A stretch of DNA of 64,000 nucleotides, from contig NZ_JAAQPI010000001.1 in assembly GCF_011683955.1 (NCBI RefSeq), positions 806,001 through 870,000 of the forward strand, read 5' to 3'. The number at the start of each line of letters is the position of its first letter. Position 1 is the first letter of the stretch. Source of the stretch: Pseudomaricurvus alkylphenolicus. Lineage in GTDB: Bacteria; Pseudomonadota; Gammaproteobacteria; Pseudomonadales; Cellvibrionaceae. The position numbers and the translations under genes are program-made. The notes below the pieces were generated by a model, which searched no databases, was not told the origin of the DNA, and saw only the letters and a list, made by a program, of their open reading frames with translations. Positions 17,450 to 25,688 of this stretch are shown piece by piece.

Positions 17450-18622
17450 TTAAACAATACGTTCCAGTACACTGGCGTAGTTGGCCACGCCAGTGCCGCC
17501 CATATTGAATACTCCGGCCAGGTTGGCGTTGCCAAGCTGTGCTTCGCCCGCTTCACCCGCGAGCTGTTTGGCGGCCATAACATGCATGGATACACCGGTC
17601 GCGCCAATGGGATGCCCCTTCGACTTCAATCCGCCGGATACATTGACCGGCAACAGCCCATCACGCTGCGTCCAACCTTCGGCCAGTGCTTTTTTCCCGT
17701 GCCCCGGTGGCACCAGGCCCATAGCTTCGTACTGCATCAATTCAGCAATGGTGAAGCAGTCATGACTTTCAACCAGATGCAGATCACGCAGAGTCAGACG
17801 GGCTTGCTCCAAGGCGTTGTTCCAGGCTCGCTCGCATCCCTGCAGCCGCCACATGTCACGGCGGCTCATGGGCAAATAATCGTTGACCTGGGAGCGGGCA
17901 CGCACGCAGATTGCACGGGCGACCCCACCGAGATCATCGCCCGCACGCAATACAATGGCTGCGGCACCATCTGATATAGGAGAGCAATCGCTGCGTTTTA
18001 GCGGGCCGGCAACCGTCGGATTGCTTTCTGACACCTGCAGACACTCTTCCAACGTCAGCTTTCGGTGCAGGTGGGCCAGTGGATTGAGAAGACCATTGCG
18101 ATGATTTTTCTCGGCAATCTGTGCCAGGGCTTCACTGACATCCCCAAACTTGCGCACATAGCTGTTAGCGATCTCGGCAAAGACATGCGCGAAACTGGGT
18201 ATCGAGCCCTCTTGCGCCACATAGCTCGCCCGCCCCAGAATAGCGCCTGCCTCTGCCCCCGACACATCGGACATTTTCTCCACACCCACCACTAACACTG
18301 TGCGGGAGCGGCCGGAGTCCACTGCATCCAGCCCGGCGTACAACGCCGCCGACCCCGTGGCGCAGGCATTTTCCACTCGTGTGACCGGTATAAACCGCAT
18401 ATCGTCTGATGCCTGTAACACCAAGGACGCGGTAAAGTCTTGAGCCGAAAAACCGGCGTTGAAATGCCCCACAAACGCCTGATCCACCTCCCTGGGCTCA
18501 ACCCCGGCATGGGTCAGCGCCTCGTCAATAGCCTCGACCATCAGTGACTCAACGGTAGCATCTGCGTGTTTGGTAAATCGGGTGTGTCCCCAACCGATGA
18601 TGGCGGCGGCCTTCTTGTTCAT
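17450..18622 (-). CDS. Thiolase-family acyl-CoA acetyltransferase, SCP2-type
   Basis: A 390-residue thiolase-fold enzyme. The nucleophilic cysteine is Cys87 in ENACATGS, and the histidines are His287 in ESHDCF and His337 in KGHPIGATG. The C-terminus carries NMGGTGVANYASVLE, with no second catalytic cysteine in the usual CxGGG motif; that is the pattern of the sterol-carrier-protein-2 thiolase branch. It could cleave acetoacetyl-CoA to acetyl-CoA or act on a longer or branched 3-oxoacyl-CoA. It is first in the four-gene operon and divergent from the hybrid kinase, with a CACCATACC motif in the shared 189-base promoter region. Confidence 0.85.
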   Translation of the reverse strand: MNKKAAAIIGWGHTRFTKHADATVESLMVEAIDEALTHAGVEPREVDQAFVGHFNAGFSAQDFTASLVLQASDDMRFIPVTRVENACATGSAALYAGLDAVDSGRSRTVLVVGVEKMSDVSGAEAGAILGRASYVAQEGSIPSFAHVFAEIANSYVRKFGDVSEALAQIAEKNHRNGLLNPLAHLHRKLTLEECLQVSESNPTVAGPLKRSDCSPISDGAAAIVLRAGDDLGGVARAICVRARSQVNDYLPMSRRDMWRLQGCERAWNNALEQARLTLRDLHLVESHDCFTIAELMQYEAMGLVPPGHGKKALAEGWTQRDGLLPVNVSGGLKSKGHPIGATGVSMHVMAAKQLAGEAGEAQLGNANLAGVFNMGGTGVANYASVLERIV

Positions 18623-18709
18623 AAGCGATATTTCCTACCCTGGCGGCGAATGTGGAGCAATGTATGGGTAAAATGTATCACTTCAATACGGTCTTGGATT
18701 TGGTCCTTT

Positions 18710-18718
18710 GGTATGGTG
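18710..18718 (-). promoter_or_regulatory. CACCATACC motif between the thiolase operon and the sensor kinase
   Basis: CACCATACC is on the minus strand and continues AAAGGAC. It lies 88 bases upstream of the thiolase start and 94 bases upstream of the kinase start. The same 9-mer lies in the intergenic regions at 13392-13400 and 24357-24365. The copy at 24357 continues TTAGGAC, so the similarity extends beyond the core. Confidence 0.45.
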
Positions 18719-18811
18719 CCCCAGGGGATACGGCTTCCATTTATTGACGTAATCGGAAGTTATATACACACTTTAACAACCAGTCTTTTGGATCCCGCTC
18801 TTTTTGGTTAC

Positions 18812-21800
18812 ATGTTCAGTCGCCTAGAACTCACCGTCATTTCAATTGCCTATCTCCTGGTTCTGTTCGGGATCGCCTATTACGGCGATCGCTTTATGGG
18901 CGCCTACTCCCGACGATCCAAACCGGTAATTGTGGGACTCTGCCTCGCCACCAGCTTTACCGCCTGGACCTTTTACGGCGCCTCGGCGCAAGCCCTGGAG
19001 CAGGGCTGGTATATCCCGCCCACGATTGTCGGCACCGTCGGCATGATCGCCTTTGGTGTGCCACTGCTAAAACGTCTGATCCGGCTGGGCAAACAACAAC
19101 GAAGCACCTCCATTGCCGGCTTTCTCTCCTCCCAATACGGCAATTCACGAGTGGTGGCGCTGCTGATCACCGCCGTTACCCTGCTCGGCCTGATGCCTTA
19201 TCTGGCCATTCAGCTTAAGGCCATCGCGATGAGCTTTGACGTGTTGTCCGGGGGAGTGGGGAGCGCCGCCGTCAGCCAGGACAACACTTCAATTTGGGCG
19301 GATACACCTTTGGCCGTGGCTTTGCTAATGGCGGCCTTTAGCATTATTTTTGGCACCCGGCATGTTGATCTGACCGAACATCACAATGGCCTGATGCTCG
19401 CCGTCGCCTTCGAATGTCTGGTAAAACTGATATCTCTTTGCGCGGTGGGTTATTTTGTTGGGTATCAACTGTTCGGCGGTTCCATAGACCTGTTCCAGAG
19501 TGCATTGGCCGACCCCAAAATCCAGCAGATTCTGACTGCGCAAAAGGTTGAGGGCTATGGCGCCGGTGTAGTACTCGGCATGGTGGTCTTTCTCAGTTTG
19601 CCGCGCTTTTTCCATATATTGGTGGTGGAGAGTAACAGCCCGGAGGATGCCAATACCGCACAGTGGGTGTTCCCGCTCTACGCCACCATACTCGCTTTTT
19701 TTCTGCTGCTGATCATTATTGCCGGCGTTGTCCTCTTGCAGGGACCAGCAAACGACTCGGAGATGTACTTCCTGAGTATTCCCATGGCAGAAGGTCGCGC
19801 CGGACTGTCACTGCTGGCGTTTATTGGAGGGTTATCCGCCGCCACCAGCATGATCATTGTCTCCACCATTACCCTGTCGACCATGATTTGCAATGATATG
19901 GTCGTACCACTGCTGCTGCGCCAAAAATCGTTTTACCTGCAGACCAGTGGAGTGGGCAGCACCTTGCTGAATATTCGCCGGGTGGTAATTGTCATTATTC
20001 TTCTTCTGGCCTACGCCTTTTACCGATTGATTGGCGCCTACACCAATCTCGGAGTGATGGGGTTGCTGTCTCTGTCGCTGATGGCTCAGTTTTCCCCGAC
20101 ACTGCTCAGCGCTCTCTACTGGCCGGGACGGCACCCCAAAGGTGCTATTGCGGGCATCGCCACTGGCTCGGTGGTGTGGGGCTATACCCTATTGCTTCCC
20201 GCCATCGTTCAAGCCGGTTGGCTCTCCTCCGACATCCTCAATCACGGGCCGCTGGGTATCCAATGGCTGCGGCCGGAGACCCTGTTTGGCTTTGACCAGC
20301 TGGACCCGCTCACGAACGCGGTGTTATGGAGTCTTGGGTTGAATACGGCCGTGTTTGTACTGGTGTCGGTTTGCTGCAGTAAACGGGACCCGGCCCTGGA
20401 AGACAGCGGAAACCACAGACTAACCAACGCCTCACTGCTCGATCTGGCCACCCGGTTTCTGGGCGAAAACCAAGCCAAGTTGGCTTTGCAGCGGCACTAC
20501 AATCGCCGGGACACGGGCTATGCACCATTAGATCTGGCCGACTCGGAGACGGTGGCATTTACCGAATCGCTGTTGGCCGGCATCATCGGCCCTTCGTCGG
20601 CCAAACAGATCGTTCAACTCACCCAATCCCAGCAGACGGATGCCCCTGCAGCCACGGAAACGCTGCTTGAGGAAGCCTCTCAGGTGTTAAAGTTCAGCCG
20701 CGAACTGCTGCAGGCCAGTATTGACAATATGAACCAGGGCATCGCGGTCATCGACACAAACCAGCAACTGGTGGTCTGGAATCAACAATTTGTGCAAATG
20801 TTCGATCTGCCGGAAACATTGTTCTATGTCGGCAGCCCGATGGAAGATCTGGTCAGACAGAGTACCCGCCGCGAGACCGCTGACGAAGGTGCGGTGGAGC
20901 GCAACATTAAGGACCAGTTAACGCGATTCTCACTCGCCAAAGCCTTTGTCCACCACCGGGAACTCTCCAATGGACGCCATATTGAAGTTCGGGGTGAACC
21001 CATTCCCGATAAAGGCTACGTGATTACCTATACAGATATCACCGATTATCAACGCATGGTCGACGCACTGAAAGAGTCCAACGAAACCTTGGAACAGCGG
21101 GTCGAACAACGCACAGAGCAGCTCACCCAGAGCAATCAACAACTGGCCCAGGCCAAGACCCAGGCAGAGGCGGCAAACCAGAGCAAGACTCGTTTTCTGG
21201 CAGCTGCCAGCCATGATCTGGCGCAACCCCTGAACGCGGCCAAACTGTTTGTCACCGCGTTGCAACAACAAAACTTGCCCGATGACCCCAAGGATCTGGT
21301 GGAGCATCTGGCCGATTCTCTGCACAATGCCGAGAGCCTGATCAGGGACTTATTTGATATTGCCAAGATTGACGCCGGCATTGTCAAAAAGTACACATCC
21401 AACTTTCCCTTGGACCAGGTACTGGATTCGCTGAGTAAAGATTTCGCCGTTCTGGCTCACGAACGAGAGATTGGATTTCGCAGCCATAGTTGTGGCCTGA
21501 CGGTTCACACGGATAGAAAACTGCTGCGACGCATCCTCCAAAACCTGTTATCCAATGCCCTTCGCTACACCCCGAGCGGACGCGTGGTGATCGGCTGTCG
21601 CCGACTCAAGGACGCTGTCAGAATTGAAGTCTGGGATACCGGTGTCGGTATTCCTAAAGACGACATCAAGGATATTTTCACCGAGTTCAAACGTTTTAGC
21701 CGGCCCGGGCAGGATGAGGGAATGGGCCTGGGCTTGGCGACAGTACACCGTTTGTGTCTGCTGCTGGAACTGCCCATCGAGGTTGAATCCAAACCGGGGT

Positions 21801-22276
21801 CCGGTTCCGTCTTCAGGGTCACGGTACCGCGAGCTTCGACGTTGTGCGTGCAGTCAGCCGCCACGCCGCAAATATCCCAACCGCAAGAATCGGCGCAGAC
21901 AGAAACGCTTTCGGTGTTGTGTATCGACAACGACAGGGCGATTCTAAAGGGCATGGAAGCCATGGTATCGAACTGGGGTTACCAGGTCATTTGTTGTACC
22001 GGTTTGGCCCAGGCCCGCCAGCAACTTACGCAGTGCCCCGATGCCATACTGGCGGACTACCACCTGGATGATCAACAGAATGGCATCGACGCGGTTCAGC
22101 AACTGCGCGCAGACTGGCAGCGGGATGTGCCTTGCGTGATCATATCAGCGGACCAGACAGACACCGTCAAAGCCCGCAGCAAGGAACGTGGTTTTCTGTT
22201 TCAACAGAAGCCGATAAAGCCCCATGCGCTGCGGGCGGCGCTGTCGCGCTTTGCGGCGCAGGGGCGGCATCATTAG
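18812..22276 (+). CDS. Hybrid sensor histidine kinase with SSS transporter domain (CrbS/MxtR-like)
   Basis: From the chosen ATG at 18812 (MFSRLELTVI) the protein has 1154 residues. In order: a sodium/solute symporter domain of about thirteen membrane segments (to roughly residue 520), a STAC-like linker (LLAGIIGPSSAKQIV), a PAS domain (SIDNMNQGIAVIDTN), a coiled coil rich in Glu and Gln, a HisKA domain with His801 in SHDLAQPLNAAK, a HATPase domain (DTGVGIP, GMGLGLATVHRL) and a receiver with Asp1082 in LADYHLDDQ. This layout is that of CrbS/MxtR, which act with LuxR regulators to control acetate and related carbon use. In-frame starts at 18566 and 18713 exist, but the first lies inside the thiolase gene. 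The stop overlaps that of the convergent depolymerase by three bases. Confidence 0.9.
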   Translation: MFSRLELTVISIAYLLVLFGIAYYGDRFMGAYSRRSKPVIVGLCLATSFTAWTFYGASAQALEQGWYIPPTIVGTVGMIAFGVPLLKRLIRLGKQQRSTSIAGFLSSQYGNSRVVALLITAVTLLGLMPYLAIQLKAIAMSFDVLSGGVGSAAVSQDNTSIWADTPLAVALLMAAFSIIFGTRHVDLTEHHNGLMLAVAFECLVKLISLCAVGYFVGYQLFGGSIDLFQSALADPKIQQILTAQKVEGYGAGVVLGMVVFLSLPRFFHILVVESNSPEDANTAQWVFPLYATILAFFLLLIIIAGVVLLQGPANDSEMYFLSIPMAEGRAGLSLLAFIGGLSAATSMIIVSTITLSTMICNDMVVPLLLRQKSFYLQTSGVGSTLLNIRRVVIVIILLLAYAFYRLIGAYTNLGVMGLLSLSLMAQFSPTLLSALYWPGRHPKGAIAGIATGSVVWGYTLLLPAIVQAGWLSSDILNHGPLGIQWLRPETLFGFDQLDPLTNAVLWSLGLNTAVFVLVSVCCSKRDPALEDSGNHRLTNASLLDLATRFLGENQAKLALQRHYNRRDTGYAPLDLADSETVAFTESLLAGIIGPSSAKQIVQLTQSQQTDAPAATETLLEEASQVLKFSRELLQASIDNMNQGIAVIDTNQQLVVWNQQFVQMFDLPETLFYVGSPMEDLVRQSTRRETADEGAVERNIKDQLTRFSLAKAFVHHRELSNGRHIEVRGEPIPDKGYVITYTDITDYQRMVDALKESNETLEQRVEQRTEQLTQSNQQLAQAKTQAEAANQSKTRFLAAASHDLAQPLNAAKLFVTALQQQNLPDDPKDLVEHLADSLHNAESLIRDLFDIAKIDAGIVKKYTSNFPLDQVLDSLSKDFAVLAHEREIGFRSHSCGLTVHTDRKLLRRILQNLLSNALRYTPSGRVVIGCRRLKDAVRIEVWDTGVGIPKDDIKDIFTEFKRFSRPGQDEGMGLGLATVHRLCLLLELPIEVESKPGSGSVFRVTVPRASTLCVQSAATPQISQPQESAQTETLSVLCIDNDRAILKGMEAMVSNWGYQVICCTGLAQARQQLTQCPDAILADYHLDDQQNGIDAVQQLRADWQRDVPCVIISADQTDTVKARSKERGFLFQQKPIKPHALRAALSRFAAQGRHH

Positions 22277-24252
22277 GGACAATTCCCCAGGCGCCAAACA
22301 CTGCCAGCATCAGTACTGTGCAGTGTGTTAGTGCCATAGGTTGATCCGGCCATGGGTTCATTGCTGCCTTTGGCAAAATAATCGGGAGCAATCAGGCTAC
22401 CGCTGCTATAAGCGCGATTGAGCAATTTATGCGTATAGTTGGTGCTGCTGTGCTCTACGCAATCTTCGCCATCGTCACCTCCGCCATCGCCGCTGCAGGC
22501 TTGCAATGGCCCGGCACAATTTGCGTGCACTTCGTCCACCCACTGGCACTGGCTAGCCGATGATTGCTCCACCATGGTAAATTCTGTGGATGCCCCATAC
22601 TGTGAATAGCACCAGGAGTAGCCCTCACCATAGGTAATATGGCCCTGGTCGAGATGGAAGCCGATATTGCCGGTGCTCCCCGGCTCCTCGGTGATAAAGG
22701 CCACCGCCTCTGCCGCACCGTTAAGCTCTCCGTCCCCAGCACTTACCACCACGCTGTGTTCACCCGCTGCCAGTTCGCAGTTTTCAACCGTAAAACTCAT
22801 ATTGCTACTGGTTACGGGGATGTTCTGTACCAGAGCACCATCATCGTAGTTGGCGCTGGCACTGTTCAGATTGCCATCCGCATCCTGGATATCCCCAGTG
22901 ACCGTCACACAGGCGCCGGACGCTGTAGCGGTGACGTTGCTCACCACAGGCGCGCGATTAGGGGGAATCGGGCCCACCCACACGCTGTCGGACAGTGATC
23001 CCTGCGCCCCTTGATTATCCAGGGCGGTTGCCGTAACCGTGTAGTTGTCGTCGGCCAAAGTCGCGCTGGTGCCGGTAAAGTATCCACCGCCATCAACCCC
23101 CAGGCTAAAGCTGTCTTCGACGGTGCCGGAGGAGGTTCTGGCCACAGTGATAGTAACCGTGTCCACTGTACCATCGGTGTCTGTTGCCGTACCGCTGACG
23201 ACGATGGCCCCGGCATTTTCCGAGAGCATTAACTCGCTCACCTCTGGATTGGCGTTGGTAATAACCCGGCGATTGTTATCAAACAGAAACGACGTGATAT
23301 ATTCTGGATAATTGACATGGGTGTGATCGATATAGTTACCCCCGCCGGAGCTGCCGGGGCCCGCCGGCCAGGCATGTCCCATGCCGTTAACGATGATTTT
23401 GGAAACCCTCGCGCCCTCGCTGTCGCACCAGGTAGTCACAGTTCCGTCCCCGGCGATACTGGTGGGATGGTCGCCACCACTACAGTCGTTAATGGAAGTG
23501 TCTTCCTGATAGGTGGCCACCATTATGTCGGCCAGACGATCACACCAGGCGGGGCTCACCATGGAATCGTTTGAACCGCAGACCGAGTTGTGCACCTGAG
23601 TGTATAAATTGGCCTGTTGGTTGGCACCGTCTTTGTTAGAGAGCGTTTTGCAGTTGGCCACGCCCGCAGTGACGGATATATCCGGATTGGAATTGCCCAT
23701 AGAGTCACCATCAGACCCTGGGCCAGGGCCCGCGTTGACACCCACGCCCGCAAACACCTCGGGAGCGAGACAACCTATGCTGGCGGCCATACCACCCCCC
23801 GACGATAAACCGGTGATATAGACCTGATTGGGATCAATATTGAGACTGGTATCGGCAACCAGCGCATTGACCATATCCAGTAAGTATTTGGCGTCGCTAC
23901 TGGTGCGCGACATGTTCATGCCGACATGGAAGTTCCAGCAGCCCAGTCCGCCGTATGTCCCTTCACCGGAAGCCTGTGGCAGCGCAATTACCATGCCTTT
24001 TGCCTCCGCCTGCGCAGGCCAATTGGCACCTTGCTGGAACTCGTCATTGGTCTGGCCGCAACCATGCATACTGACCATCAACGCCCGTTTGCCCGCTAGC
24101 GCCGGCGCCGAATCGGGCACATAGAGAATGGTATTGAGTTTGCCACCGACAATGCGCTCGGTCTGCCAACCTGCGTGCCCCATCATCGGGGCACTTAGTG
24201 TAGACATCAATAACAGAGTGGTTGTGGCTGTTCTTGTTTTGTTTGGAAACAT
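22273..24252 (-). CDS. Extracellular poly(3-hydroxybutyrate) depolymerase, multidomain
   Basis: A secreted esterase of about 659 residues. The signal peptide ends near GHA; the catalytic domain covers about residues 30-330. The lipase box is GLSSG with nucleophile Ser150, the oxyanion segment is MVSMHGCGQ, and the catalytic histidine is in NGMGHAWPAG. After it come two Ig/cadherin-like modules (NPEVSELMLSE..., NRAPVVSNVTATASG...) and a cysteine-containing C-terminal stretch (WCYSQYGASTEF...CQWVDEVHANC) that may bind polymer or carbohydrate. It would release 3-hydroxybutyrate outside the cell for the dehydrogenase, ScoAB and thiolase. The ATG at 24252 has GGAG eight bases upstream; the longer start at 24309 lacks this. 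Confidence 0.88.
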   Translation of the reverse strand: MFPNKTRTATTTLLLMSTLSAPMMGHAGWQTERIVGGKLNTILYVPDSAPALAGKRALMVSMHGCGQTNDEFQQGANWPAQAEAKGMVIALPQASGEGTYGGLGCWNFHVGMNMSRTSSDAKYLLDMVNALVADTSLNIDPNQVYITGLSSGGGMAASIGCLAPEVFAGVGVNAGPGPGSDGDSMGNSNPDISVTAGVANCKTLSNKDGANQQANLYTQVHNSVCGSNDSMVSPAWCDRLADIMVATYQEDTSINDCSGGDHPTSIAGDGTVTTWCDSEGARVSKIIVNGMGHAWPAGPGSSGGGNYIDHTHVNYPEYITSFLFDNNRRVITNANPEVSELMLSENAGAIVVSGTATDTDGTVDTVTITVARTSSGTVEDSFSLGVDGGGYFTGTSATLADDNYTVTATALDNQGAQGSLSDSVWVGPIPPNRAPVVSNVTATASGACVTVTGDIQDADGNLNSASANYDDGALVQNIPVTSSNMSFTVENCELAAGEHSVVVSAGDGELNGAAEAVAFITEEPGSTGNIGFHLDQGHITYGEGYSWCYSQYGASTEFTMVEQSSASQCQWVDEVHANCAGPLQACSGDGGGDDGEDCVEHSSTNYTHKLLNRAYSSGSLIAPDYFAKGSNEPMAGSTYGTNTLHSTDAGSVWRLGNCP

Positions 24253-24640
24253 CGTGTTTCTCCGTGTTTTTATTATTAAGTGCGAACAACGGAGAGGGTC
24301 ATCTGACATCAGGCTCTCATCGCGCGATGACTATGACAGCCGTCAGTGACCTGCACCACCATACCTTAGGACTAGGGTGTTGTTGTATTGGTGTAGATCG
24401 GGTTTCTTAATCTCAACACTGGGTGGAATATCTTCGGTATTTGGGTCCCCACTATCTTAATACCCGAATTGTATCGATGAACGGGATTACATTGGATTGA
24501 CGTTTTTGTTTATTGACTGGCAGGGAACTGCCCTTTTCCGACCTCTATTCATCGGAAAACTACATCCCGCATTCAGAAAATGACCCACCGTTTTATACCG
24601 CAGAGCCGTCGTTCACAGCGAAGCCAGGAGCAGTAGTGTG
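24253..24640. other. Intergenic region upstream of the PHB depolymerase
   Basis: I see no gene in this 388-base stretch. It must hold the depolymerase promoter (minus strand) and contains the CACCATACC motif at 24357-24365, inside an imperfect inverted repeat ACCTTAG-GA-CTAGGGT (24363-24378). The part beyond about 24480 is featureless up to the REP hairpin. Confidence 0.5.
24357..24365 (+). promoter_or_regulatory. CACCATACC motif upstream of the PHB depolymerase
   Basis: CACCATACC, continuing TTAGGACTAGGGT, lies 105 bases upstream of the depolymerase start. It shares nine bases with the copies at 13392-13400 and 18710-18718, and NNAGGAC with the latter. It is a candidate binding site for the LuxR-type regulator at 12611-13291. 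Confidence 0.45.
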
Positions 24641-24669
24641 TAGGGTGGATTAGCGAAGCGTAATCCACC
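24641..24669 (+). repeat. REP hairpin, copy 1
   Basis: TAGGGTGGATTA, then GCGAAGCG, then TAATCCACC: a 9-base perfect stem (24644-24652 with 24661-24669) closing an 8-base loop. It sits immediately downstream of the transposase stop and is inverted relative to copy 2. Confidence 0.8.
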
Positions 24670-24671
24670 AA

Positions 24672-25202
24672 TCACTCTCCGGCTGCTCCGATGTCCATCT
24701 CTACATCTCCACCCCAATCAATTGGCAAGACGCCTTCCTCTACGTACCGATGAAATGTTGAATAAGGCCAATCCTTTACCCGAGAAACCAATCCATGCTT
24801 TACAGGATTGATATGCACATAATCAATGTGGGCATTGAAGTCTGATTGATCCCGAATCCCGTGCTCCCAAAAACGCCGCTGCCAGATACCTGCTTCTTTG
24901 CGACCATTACGAATAAAGGAGCTTGACCGGGTTTTAGGTACAGTCTTTGAGAACGCTGTTTTTAGCAAGCGCAATCTCAAGGAAAAATCAGAATCACCTT
25001 CAGGAAGCGTCCAAACACAATGGAAGTGATCCGGCAAGATAACGCATGCGTCAATTTTGAAGGGGTAACGGGTGCGAATTTCTCTTACGGCCTCTCTCAG
25101 GACATCAATATTTTCTACCAACAGATTTTTATTTCTGTTCTTTAGGTTAACCGTGAAGAAATAGCTTCCACCAGAGACACGGAATCTCTTGTAGTTTGGC
25201 AT
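24672..25202 (-). CDS. REP-associated tyrosine transposase (Y1/HUH, IS200-like)
   Basis: A 176-residue single-strand DNA transposase of the Y1 HUH type. The metal-binding HFH (59-61) lies in ILPDHFHCVW, and the catalytic tyrosine is Tyr128 in HIDYVHINPVKHGLV. The N-terminal PNYKRFRVSGGSYFFTVNL is typical of RAYT proteins, which nick REP palindromes and probably spread them; they are usually single-copy and vertically kept. All visible catalytic residues are intact. The flanking hairpins end 3 bases beyond the stop and begin 37 bases before the start, so promoter and terminator activity could come from the REPs. Confidence 0.9.
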   Translation of the reverse strand: MPNYKRFRVSGGSYFFTVNLKNRNKNLLVENIDVLREAVREIRTRYPFKIDACVILPDHFHCVWTLPEGDSDFSLRLRLLKTAFSKTVPKTRSSSFIRNGRKEAGIWQRRFWEHGIRDQSDFNAHIDYVHINPVKHGLVSRVKDWPYSTFHRYVEEGVLPIDWGGDVEMDIGAAGE

Positions 25203-25238
25203 ATAACAATTCCTTTTGTCGCTGCTATAGAGTTTTTT

Positions 25239-25269
25239 GGTGGATTACGCTTCGCTAATCCACCCTACG
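25239..25269 (-). repeat. REP hairpin, copy 2
   Basis: GGTGGATTA, then CGCTTCGC, then TAATCCACCCTACG: the reverse complement of copy 1, with the TAGGG extension on the far side. It is preceded by six T residues (25233-25238). Confidence 0.8.
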
Positions 25270-25688
25270 CGATTTCAGAACGTTTGCTGTTCAGACAGCT
25301 AAGTATACCTCAGCTGCCATTCTCCAAACTAAGGCAAAAGCATGAATTTTATGTCGGCTCATGGCTGAAAGCGTTGGTTCCCGCGAACGTCAGAACTTCT
25401 CAAGTTTCGAAAATCAACTGGCTAAAAGATGTTTCTGAATGGCCGCTCTTGTTACGGTATATCAGATATTAAATCTATAGGTGGCTGACTCTTAACGATT
25501 GCTCGGGATTGGAATCTCAATATTGATTGATGTGCTCAGCATCATCCTCTGCTCCCAAAAGGTGCGCCTCGCAATACTTTATCAGACCCGATGGACACCT
25601 GCTGTTCCTGTCGTATGCTCTATCGCCGATGGTACATCTTAAGACTGCCGTCTTTGATGTCATTTAGTGAACTCATCAAGGAGCCGCA
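25270..25688. other. Intergenic region upstream of the rhombotarget lipoprotein
   Basis: A 419-base stretch with only a 62-codon frame at 25284-25472 that shows no domain or credible ribosome-binding site. I see no RNA gene or strong repeat. The promoter for the lipoprotein/rhombosortase pair should lie near its right end. Confidence 0.4.

Larger units (their letters stand above)
24641..25269 (-). mobile_element. RAYT unit: REP-associated transposase between inverted REP hairpins
   Basis: A single-gene unit in which the transposase gene at 24672-25202 is bounded by two near-identical REP hairpins in inverted orientation (24641-24669 and 25239-25269). This matches the usual arrangement of domesticated RAYT transposases with their palindromes. 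No insertion-sequence ends or target duplications are evident. The third REP at 37891-37924 shows that the family is dispersed. Confidence 0.75.

Noticed and set aside
18566-18811. N-terminal extension of the hybrid kinase
   Set aside because: The extra 82 residues overlap the thiolase gene and the shared promoter, including the CACCATACC motif, and lack membrane or domain character; the start at 18812 fits better.
25284-25472. 62-codon open frame after REP copy 2
   Set aside because: No ribosome-binding site, no recognisable domain, and irregular composition.
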